This document shows positions 24,854 through 32,970 of a stretch of DNA of 64,000 nt, in pieces. The position numbers and the translations under genes were made by a program. The stretch comes from Salmonella enterica subsp. enterica serovar Typhimurium str. LT2 (GTDB lineage Bacteria > Pseudomonadota > Gammaproteobacteria > Enterobacterales > Enterobacteriaceae), in NCBI RefSeq assembly GCF_000006945.2, contig NC_003197.2:3720001-3784000 (forward strand). The letters run 5' to 3'. Numbering within the stretch: the stretch's first letter is position 1; each line of letters opens with the position of its first letter. The notes below the pieces were generated by a model. The model did no database searches. It saw only the letters and a program-made list of their open reading frames with translations, and was not told where the DNA came from.

Positions 24854-26497
24854 ATGAAAAATATCAAAGTCATCACCGGCGTTATCGCGACGCTGGGCAT
24901 ATTTAGCGCCTTATTGCTGGTGACAGGAATACTGTTTTATTCCGCCGTCAGCAGCGATCGGCTGAATTTCCAGAATGCGAGCGCACTGAGTTACCAACAA
25001 CAGGAACTGGGCGGCAGTTTTCAGACATTGATCGAAACCCGCGTCACCATTAACCGCGTGGCGATACGCATGTTAAAAAATCAGCGCGATCCCGCCTCAC
25101 TGGACGCCATGAACACGCTGTTAACCAACGCTGGCGCGTCGCTCAACGAAGCGGAAAAACATTTCAACAACTACGTGAACTCCGAAGCGATCGCGGGCAA
25201 AGATCCGGCGTTGGATGCCCAGGCCGAAGCCAGCTTTAAGCAGATGTATGACGTTTTGCAGCAGTCTATCCACTATCTTAAAGCCGATAATTACGCCGCC
25301 TATGGCAACCTTGACGCGCAAAAAGCGCAGGATGACATGGAGCAGGTATATGACCAGTGGCTCTCTCAAAATGCGCAATTAATAAAATTAGCCAGCGATC
25401 AGAATCAGAGCAGCTTTACCCAGATGCAATGGACGCTGGGGATAATTCTACTTATCGTACTCATCGTGCTGGCGTTTATCTGGCTGGGGCTGCAACGCGT
25501 TCTACTCCGCCCGCTGCAACGGATTATGGCGCACATTCAAACGATCGCCGACGGCGATCTTACCCATGAGATAGAGGCTGAAGGACGCAGTGAAATGGGC
25601 CAACTGGCCGCCGGTCTCAAAACGATGCAGCAGTCGTTAATCCGTACCGTCAGCGCGGTGCGCGATAACGCAGACTCTATCTATACTGGCGCAGGCGAAA
25701 TTTCCGCCGGCAGCAGCGACCTCTCTTCCCGTACCGAACAGCAGGCCTCGGCGCTGGAGGAGACCGCCGCCAGCATGGAACAGTTAACCGCCACGGTACG
25801 GCAAAACACCGATAACGCACGACAGGCGACGGGTCTGGCGAAAACCGCATCAGAAACCGCGCGTAAAGGAGGACGCGTGGTGGATAACGTAGTGAGCACC
25901 ATGAACGATATCGCCGAAAGCTCGGAAAAAATTGTGGACATCACCAGCGTGATTGACGGTATCGCCTTCCAGACTAATATCCTGGCGCTGAACGCCGCGG
26001 TAGAAGCCGCCCGCGCCGGCGAACAGGGGCGAGGATTCGCGGTCGTGGCCGGAGAGGTACGCACGTTGGCCAGCCGTAGCGCGCAGGCCGCCAAAGAGAT
26101 CAAAGTACTGATTGAAAACTCCGTGTCGCGCATTGATACCGGCTCTACGCAGGTACGCGAAGCGGGAGAAACCATGAAAGAGATCGTCAACGCCGTGACC
26201 CGCGTGACCGATATTATGGGCGAAATCGCCTCTGCCTCCGATGAGCAAAGCAAAGGCATTGAGCAGGTGGCGCAGGCGGTATCGGAAATGGACAGCGTGA
26301 CGCAGCAAAACGCCTCGCTGGTAGAAGAATCCGCAGCAGCGGCGGCGGCGCTGGAAGATCAGGCTAACGAACTTCGTCAGGCGGTCGCCGCGTTCCGCAT
26401 CCAGAAACAGCCTCGTCGGGAGGCGTCGCCAACGACGTTAAGCAAAGGTTTAACGCCACAGCCCGCCGCAGAACAGGCGAACTGGGAAAGCTTCTAA
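24854..26497 (+). CDS. tcp: Methyl-accepting chemotaxis protein Tcp (citrate sensor)
   Basis: A 547-residue chemoreceptor: N-terminal membrane helix, periplasmic four-helix ligand domain (about 35-190), second helix (LGIILLIVLIVLAFIWLG), HAMP domain, and a cytoplasmic coiled-coil domain with the MCP hairpin tip around residues 370-395 (FQTNILALNAAVEAARAG). The C-terminal NWESF is the CheR/CheB docking pentapeptide. In Salmonella Tcp mediates attraction to citrate and repulsion by phenol. The start at 24854 has TTAGGCACT at proper spacing; the ATG at 24842 has its AAGG only one base away. There is no equivalent between zntA and tusA in E. coli, which marks the genome as Salmonella. Confidence 0.96.
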   Translation: MKNIKVITGVIATLGIFSALLLVTGILFYSAVSSDRLNFQNASALSYQQQELGGSFQTLIETRVTINRVAIRMLKNQRDPASLDAMNTLLTNAGASLNEAEKHFNNYVNSEAIAGKDPALDAQAEASFKQMYDVLQQSIHYLKADNYAAYGNLDAQKAQDDMEQVYDQWLSQNAQLIKLASDQNQSSFTQMQWTLGIILLIVLIVLAFIWLGLQRVLLRPLQRIMAHIQTIADGDLTHEIEAEGRSEMGQLAAGLKTMQQSLIRTVSAVRDNADSIYTGAGEISAGSSDLSSRTEQQASALEETAASMEQLTATVRQNTDNARQATGLAKTASETARKGGRVVDNVVSTMNDIAESSEKIVDITSVIDGIAFQTNILALNAAVEAARAGEQGRGFAVVAGEVRTLASRSAQAAKEIKVLIENSVSRIDTGSTQVREAGETMKEIVNAVTRVTDIMGEIASASDEQSKGIEQVAQAVSEMDSVTQQNASLVEESAAAAAALEDQANELRQAVAAFRIQKQPRREASPTTLSKGLTPQPAAEQANWESF

Positions 26498-26520
26498 TCA
26501 GAATAGTATCTGCCGTGCAG

Positions 26521-26766
26521 TTAATGCGCTTTACGCAATAAATAACGGTACGGCAGACCCTCCGTCTCTTGCGCCAGCAAATCGTGTTCCATAAAGGTAC
26601 AGAACCCCGGAATATCACGCGTCGTCGCCGGATCGTCGGCGATAATCAGCAATGTTTCGCCAGTTTGCATGTTGCGCACCGTTTTGCGCACCATCATTAC
26701 CGGTTCAGGGCAACGCAGCCCCAGGGCGTCAAGCGTATGGTCAGGGGAGGAAAACAGATCGCTCAT
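26521..26766 (-). CDS. tusA: Sulfur-carrier protein TusA
   Basis: An 81-residue protein (SirA/YhhP) that takes persulfide sulfur from IscS and passes it to TusBCD for 2-thiolation of tRNA wobble uridines. The active Cys is in LRCPEPVMM (Cys19). The start at 26766 (MSDLFSSPDHTLDALG) matches the E. coli length; the frame is open to 26856 but the extension resembles nothing. Convergent with tcp, divergent from yhhQ. Confidence 0.96.
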   Translation of the reverse strand: MSDLFSSPDHTLDALGLRCPEPVMMVRKTVRNMQTGETLLIIADDPATTRDIPGFCTFMEHDLLAQETEGLPYRYLLRKAH

Positions 26767-26935
26767 CTTCGTCTCAATGGTAGAAAAACGGCGATATTTT
26801 ACGCCCATCTTCGTCAGTAAGCCAGGCAGGTTAACGATTGCGTGAAAATTAGCCATTGCAATGCCAGCGCAAAACAGTATTATGCGGCGGTTCTTTATTG
26901 GGTTCCCTCACCCCATCCAACAAAAAGGTCACAAT

Positions 26936-27601
26936 ATGACTCCGTTTACACAATCACAGCGCATAAAAGCGTTGTTCTGGCTATCGCTATTCCATTTACT
27001 GGTGATCATTTCCAGTAACTATCTGGTGCAGCTCCCCATCACTATTTTTGGTTTCCACACGACCTGGGGCGCGTTTAGTTTTCCTTTTATTTTTCTCGCC
27101 ACCGATCTTACCGTGCGTATTTTTGGCGCACCGCTGGCGCGCCGCATTATCTTCGCCGTCATGATCCCTGCGCTGCTGGTGTCATATGTGGTGTCATCGC
27201 TGTTCTATATGGGCGCCTGGCAAGGTTTCGCCGCGCTGGCGAACTTTAATCTGTTTGTCGCCCGTATCGCCGCCGCCAGCTTTATGGCCTACGCGCTGGG
27301 ACAGATCCTTGATGTCCATGTGTTTAACCGCCTGCGCCAAAATCGTCGCTGGTGGCTGGCGCCGACCGCTTCAACGCTGTTTGGCAATATCAGCGATACC
27401 CTTGCCTTTTTCTTCATTGCGTTCTGGCGAAGCCCCGATGCCTTTATGGCCGGGCACTGGATGGAAATTGCGCTGGTGGATTATTGCTTTAAGGTGCTCA
27501 TCAGCATTATTTTCTTCCTGCCGATGTACGGCGTTCTACTGAATATGTTGCTGAAAAAGCTGGCAGATAAATCTGAAATTTCCCCATTACCGGCAAGTTA
27601 A
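26936..27601 (+). CDS. yhhQ: Queuosine precursor (preQ0) transporter YhhQ
   Basis: A 221-residue membrane protein with six transmembrane segments of the VUT/YhhQ family, which in E. coli takes up 7-cyano-7-deazaguanine and preQ1 for tRNA queuosine. Polar and aromatic signatures such as NISDTLAFF and the SNYLVQLP start are conserved. The start at 26936 has AAAAGGTCACAAT ahead; the frame is open upstream to 26861 but without a ribosome site. Confidence 0.93.
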   Translation: MTPFTQSQRIKALFWLSLFHLLVIISSNYLVQLPITIFGFHTTWGAFSFPFIFLATDLTVRIFGAPLARRIIFAVMIPALLVSYVVSSLFYMGAWQGFAALANFNLFVARIAAASFMAYALGQILDVHVFNRLRQNRRWWLAPTASTLFGNISDTLAFFFIAFWRSPDAFMAGHWMEIALVDYCFKVLISIIFFLPMYGVLLNMLLKKLADKSEISPLPAS

Positions 27602-27673
27602 AGGTTCGTTTTCCGAGTTGTGATAAGATGAGCGAATGAGCCGTTATGGCCGTTTATCGAAAGGAAGAAGTCA

Positions 27674-28231
27674 ATGCGCAATTTGGTTAAATATGCCGGT
27701 ATTGGCCTGCTGGTTATGGGGCTTGCGGCCTGTGATAACAACGATACAAAAGCGTCGGCAGAAAGCGCCGCCGCGGAAAGCCAGGCATCCGGTCAGCCCA
27801 TCAGCCTGATGGATGGCAAACTCAGTTTCTCGCTGCCGGCGGATATGACCGATCAAAGCGGTAAGCTGGGCACCCAGGCGAATAATATGCACGTTTATTC
27901 TGACCCGACGGGCCAGAAAGCGGTGATTGTTATCGTCGGCGATAATACCGATGAAGCGTTGCCGGTGCTGGCAAACCGCCTGCTTGAGCAACAGCGTAGC
28001 CGCGACCCGCAGCTTCAGGTCGTCACCAATAAGTCTATTGAGCTCAAAGGCCATACGTTGCAACAACTGGACAGCATTATCTCCGCGAAGGGCCAGACGG
28101 CGTATTCTTCCATCGTGCTGGGCAAAGTGGATAACCAATTGCTGACGATTCAGGTCACGCTGCCTGCGGACAATCAGCAAAAAGCGCAAACCACGGCTGA
28201 AAACATCATCAATACGTTGGTTATTAAGTAA
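27674..28231 (+). CDS. dcrB: Lipoprotein DcrB
   Basis: A 185-residue lipoprotein: signal peptide ending in the lipobox LAAC (Cys20), a polar linker, then a compact domain. In E. coli it is needed for infection by phages C1 and C6 and, by later work, affects lipoprotein maturation. The gene ends 3 bases before the stop of yhhS on the other strand. RBS is GAAAGGAAGAAGTCA. A strong terminator follows, lying inside the yhhS coding end. Confidence 0.94.
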   Translation: MRNLVKYAGIGLLVMGLAACDNNDTKASAESAAAESQASGQPISLMDGKLSFSLPADMTDQSGKLGTQANNMHVYSDPTGQKAVIVIVGDNTDEALPVLANRLLEQQRSRDPQLQVVTNKSIELKGHTLQQLDSIISAKGQTAYSSIVLGKVDNQLLTIQVTLPADNQQKAQTTAENIINTLVIK

Positions 28232-28234
28232 CCT

Positions 28235-29452
28235 TTACGACGATGATGCGGCCTCCGGCAGTGCAGACGGAGGCCGTTTTTTTAAGCGCCAGGTCAGCAA
28301 TAGCGCCATCGCTACCAGCCCGGCCGCCGCCAGATAAATCACCGGCACGCCCGCCCAGGTCATCACCAGCCCTGCCAGCGGCCCGGTAACCCCCAAAGAC
28401 ATATCCATAAAGACGGTATAGGTCGCCAGCGCCGCACCCTGGTTCTGCGGCGGCACGGCTTTGACGGCCACCACGCCCAGCGCCGGAAAGACCAGAGAAA
28501 AACCCATCCCCGTGAGTAAAACGCCGATTTTTGCCATCCACGGCATGGCTGCCGTTCCCACCAGTAACAGACCAATAATCTCCACGCCAAAGCAGATCAT
28601 GGCGACATTCAACCCGCCTAAACGATTGATGCCGTTAGGGAACAGCAAACGCGTGCCGACAAACGCGACGCTAAATAACGTGAGCGCAAAAGCGGCGCCA
28701 TCCCAGCCTTTAGCATCATAAAATAAGGTAATAAACGTCGCGATGACGCCAAACCCTGCCGAGGCCAGCGCCAACGCCATACCATACAGCCAGACACGCC
28801 CCAGCACCGCGCGAAACGGTAGCGGCTTGCCTTTGTTCGCCTTCACCGACGGACGTGGAAGGGCTAACAGTACCGCCAACAGCGCCACGCCCATCACCGT
28901 TAGCGCCAGTCCCTGTAACCCGCCCCAGGCATAACACAGCACGCCCAGCGGCGCGCCCATCGCCATTGCGCCGTAGGTGACGATACCGTTCCAGGAGATG
29001 ACCCGACCAATATGCAACGACCCGACGACGCCGACGCCCCACAGTGTCGAACCGGTGCCGGCAAAACTTTGCCCAATCCCTAAAATCACGCGACCCAGCC
29101 CCAGTAGCAACAAACTGATCATCGGCCAGGCGCTGGCGATATCCGCCAGCAGGTAGCCGAGTCCGCTTAAAAAACAGCCGCATAAGCCAAAGACAACGAT
29201 TTTTTTCGGCCCTAATACATCCGCATACCGCCCGGCATGGGGACGGCTTAACAGAGTGGCGAAGTATTGCAGGCTGATAATAAGCCCCGCCCAGAACGCG
29301 CTGAATCCCATCGCATCATGCACATAGCCGGGCAAGACGGCGAGCGGCAGGCCGATGGTCAGGTAGCTGGCAAAGTTAAACATCACAATGGAGACAATAC
29401 GCAGATTGAGGCGCAATCCGTTTAGCGCCGGTTCAGCGACGGGTTCGGGCAT
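28235..29452 (-). CDS. yhhS: Major facilitator superfamily transporter YhhS
   Basis: A 405-residue MFS transporter with 12 transmembrane segments. The loop 2-3 motif reads GRYADVLGPKK, a variant of the MFS motif A. In E. coli overproduction has been linked to arabinose export and glyphosate resistance; the natural substrate is unknown. The start at 29452 (MPEPVAEPALNGLR) fits the E. coli length but its ribosome site (GGTGATACTC) is weak; the ATG at 29494 has none. Its 3' end carries the dcrB terminator in antisense. Confidence 0.93.
   Translation of the reverse strand: MPEPVAEPALNGLRLNLRIVSIVMFNFASYLTIGLPLAVLPGYVHDAMGFSAFWAGLIISLQYFATLLSRPHAGRYADVLGPKKIVVFGLCGCFLSGLGYLLADIASAWPMISLLLLGLGRVILGIGQSFAGTGSTLWGVGVVGSLHIGRVISWNGIVTYGAMAMGAPLGVLCYAWGGLQGLALTVMGVALLAVLLALPRPSVKANKGKPLPFRAVLGRVWLYGMALALASAGFGVIATFITLFYDAKGWDGAAFALTLFSVAFVGTRLLFPNGINRLGGLNVAMICFGVEIIGLLLVGTAAMPWMAKIGVLLTGMGFSLVFPALGVVAVKAVPPQNQGAALATYTVFMDMSLGVTGPLAGLVMTWAGVPVIYLAAAGLVAMALLLTWRLKKRPPSALPEAASSS
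28249..28283 (+). terminator. dcrB: Rho-independent terminator of dcrB, inside yhhS
   Basis: CGGCCTCCG (28249-28257) and CGGAGGCCG (28268-28276) form a perfect 9-bp stem with a 10-base loop, followed by seven T. The same bases encode the C-terminal KKRPPSALPE region of yhhS on the minus strand. Confidence 0.92.
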
Positions 29453-29583
29453 GAGTATCACCGCATTTTTACAACATGTTTTCTTTTCTATCATGGCGCG
29501 CGGTGAAAATCAGTAGTGAGATTCAGATTATCGGTATCAGGGCAGCCGCTACACTTAGAAAAAAACACAACAAGGAAAACTTC

Positions 29584-30633
29584 ATGGCAACCGCTCAACC
29601 CGACAAAACGGGTATGCATATTCTGCTGAAACTGGCCTCCCTGGTTATTATTCTCGCCGGGATTCATGCCGCGGCGGATATTATTGTACAACTCTTGCTG
29701 GCGCTCTTTTTCGCCATTGTTCTTAATCCATTAGTGACCTGGTTTATTCGTCGGGGCGTGAAGCGACCGCTGGCGATTACTATCGTGGTGGTCGTCATGC
29801 TGATCGTGCTTACCGCGCTGGTGGGTGTGCTTGCCGCATCGCTTAATGAATTTATCGCTATGCTGCCTAAATACAGCAAGGAGCTGACGCGTAAGGTCTT
29901 ACACCTTCAGGAGTTAATGCCCTTCCTGAATTTACATATGTCTCCGGAACGTATGCTCCGCGGGATGGATTCCGATAAAATCATGCTCTTCACCACAACA
30001 TTAATGACCGGCGTATCGGGCGCGATGGCAAGCATTGTGCTGCTGGTGATGACCGTGGTTTTTATGCTGTTTGAGGTGCGTCACGTGCCTTATAAATTAC
30101 GTTTCGCGCTAAACAATCCACAAATCCATATTGCCGGCCTGCACCGCGCCCTGAAAGGCGTCTCGCATTATCTGGCGCTGAAAACGCTGCTCAGTTTATG
30201 GACGGGCGCGATTATCTGGCTGGGACTGGCGTTAATGGGTATTCAGTTTGCGCTAATGTGGGGCGTACTGGCCTTTTTGCTCAATTACGTTCCTAATATC
30301 GGCTCGGTGATTTCCGCCGTTCCCCCCATGATTCAGGCGCTGTTATTTAACGGTTTTTACGAGTGCGTACTGGTCGGCGCGCTCTTTTTGGTGGTCCATA
30401 TGGTGATTGGCAACATTATGGAGCCACGCATGATGGGCCATCGTCTGGGAATGTCCACGCTGGTGGTATTTCTTTCGTTATTGGTCTGGGGATGGCTATT
30501 AGGCCCGGTCGGGATGCTCTTGTCCGTTCCTTTGACCAGCGTCTGCAAAATCTGGATGGAAACCACTAAAGGCGGCAGCAAACTGGCGATCTTACTGGGG
30601 CCAGGCCGACCGAAAAGCCGTTTACCGGGATGA
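29584..30633 (+). CDS. yhhT: AI-2E family transporter YhhT
   Basis: A 349-residue membrane protein of the AI-2E/PerM family with seven or eight transmembrane segments, a long central loop, and the conserved LNYVPNIGSVIS and GNIMEPRMMG segments. Some relatives export autoinducer 2 or act as sodium-proton antiporters; the role of YhhT is unknown. The start at 29584 (MATAQPDKTG) has AACAAGGAAAACTTC ahead; the frame is open to 29476, into the yhhS start region. Confidence 0.92.
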   Translation: MATAQPDKTGMHILLKLASLVIILAGIHAAADIIVQLLLALFFAIVLNPLVTWFIRRGVKRPLAITIVVVVMLIVLTALVGVLAASLNEFIAMLPKYSKELTRKVLHLQELMPFLNLHMSPERMLRGMDSDKIMLFTTTLMTGVSGAMASIVLLVMTVVFMLFEVRHVPYKLRFALNNPQIHIAGLHRALKGVSHYLALKTLLSLWTGAIIWLGLALMGIQFALMWGVLAFLLNYVPNIGSVISAVPPMIQALLFNGFYECVLVGALFLVVHMVIGNIMEPRMMGHRLGMSTLVVFLSLLVWGWLLGPVGMLLSVPLTSVCKIWMETTKGGSKLAILLGPGRPKSRLPG

Positions 30634-30684
30634 GGCGACAGATGCTACAATCTCCTCTTCTTCATAGGCAACGTTGGTCCTGAT

Positions 30685-31756
<1,072 letters not shown>

Positions 31757-31757
31757 C

Positions 31758-31838
31758 GCCGGGGGCGCTTCGCTTGCCCGGCCTACGTTCGCACGTCTGT
31801 CGTTTGTAGGCCGGATGAGGCGCAGCCGCCATCCGGCA
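31758..31838. repeat. BIME between nikR and yhhJ
   Basis: GCCGGGGGCGCTTCGCTTGC...CCGGCCTAC (31758-31785) and GTAGGCCGGATGAGGC...GCCATCCGGC (31806-31837) are two REP units in inverted orientation between convergent genes. Confidence 0.9.
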
Positions 31839-31845
31839 ATAATGT

Positions 31846-32970
31846 TTACGCCATTGTGCCAATCGTTTTTCTGAAGCGTAACAGCGCTATCAGGAAGAAC
31901 ACGCCGCCTATCGCCAGCAGGGTCAGGAACTGCGGCCAGACGATACTCAAACCTGCGCCGCGATAAAGAATAGCCTGGGCAAGGCTGACAAAATGCGTCG
32001 TCGGCATGGTCAGCATAATATCCTGCACCGCCTGCGGCATACTTTCGCGCGGCGTGGAACCGCCGGAGAGCATTTGTAGCGGCAACAGCACCAGAATCAT
32101 TAATAACCCCAGCTGCGGCATCGAACGGGCGATGGTGCCCATAAAAATCCCAATTGAAGTGGTGGCGAACAGGCTCAGCGCCACGCCCAACATAAACAAT
32201 GGGATCGATCCTTCAATCGGTACGCCAAGTACGCCTTTCACCATCAGCATCAAAGACAAACCGGAAACCACCAGCACGACCAGCCCCATCGACCACACTT
32301 TCGCCATCATGATCTCAAAGGGCGTGACCGGCATCACTAACAGATGCTCTACCGTGCCGTGTTCTCGCTCGCGGATCAGCGCCGACCCGGTCAGCACTAT
32401 CGCCAGCATGGTAATGTTGTTGATAATCGCCATCACGCCGCCAAACCACGCCGGGTCGAGATTCGGGTTAAAGCGCATCCGAATCTCCAGCGACACCGGC
32501 TGAACGTTATCTCCCCGCGCGCGCGCCACAAAGCTGTTGACCTCGCCGCTAATAATATTCTGGATATAACTGTTGCCGGTAAACGCCTGGCTCATGCGCG
32601 TCGCATCGACGTTAACCTGAATATCAGGCTGACGTCCGGCCAGCACATCACGCTGGAAATTCGGCGGAATATTGACCGCAAAGGTATAGCGTCCGGCATC
32701 CAGTCCGGCATCCATTTCCGTTGCCGTAATCATCTCCGGCGGCAGAAACCACGGGCGGTAAAAACTATTCACAATACGGTTCGACAACTGCGACTGATCC
32801 ATATCGGCGATGGCGATAGGGGCAAGATGCAACGAACCGGGCAGGACGGTAGCAGAGGAGTAAACCGAAATCGTAAAGGCGAAGACGATCAGCGCCAGCA
32901 TCGCTTTGTCGCCCAGCAGACTGCGCAGTTCTTTGACGCCGAGGTTATAAATATTACGTAATCCGCGCAT
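31846..32970 (-). CDS. yhhJ: ABC-2 type transporter permease YhhJ
   Basis: A 374-residue ABC-2 family permease with an N-terminal membrane helix, a large periplasmic domain (about 45-180), and five C-terminal helices including the REREHGTVEHLLVMPVTPFE segment typical of the family. The start at 32970 (MRGLRNIYNLGVKEL) shares its A with the TAA stop of rbbA (TAATG). The frame is open far upstream into rbbA but that part is a shadow. Third gene of yhiI-rbbA-yhhJ, which resembles a drug or small-molecule exporter. Confidence 0.93.
   Translation of the reverse strand: MRGLRNIYNLGVKELRSLLGDKAMLALIVFAFTISVYSSATVLPGSLHLAPIAIADMDQSQLSNRIVNSFYRPWFLPPEMITATEMDAGLDAGRYTFAVNIPPNFQRDVLAGRQPDIQVNVDATRMSQAFTGNSYIQNIISGEVNSFVARARGDNVQPVSLEIRMRFNPNLDPAWFGGVMAIINNITMLAIVLTGSALIREREHGTVEHLLVMPVTPFEIMMAKVWSMGLVVLVVSGLSLMLMVKGVLGVPIEGSIPLFMLGVALSLFATTSIGIFMGTIARSMPQLGLLMILVLLPLQMLSGGSTPRESMPQAVQDIMLTMPTTHFVSLAQAILYRGAGLSIVWPQFLTLLAIGGVFFLIALLRFRKTIGTMA

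Noticed and set aside
25681..26308. Minus-strand frames opposite tcp
   Set aside because: Shadows of the repetitive coiled-coil coding region of the chemoreceptor.
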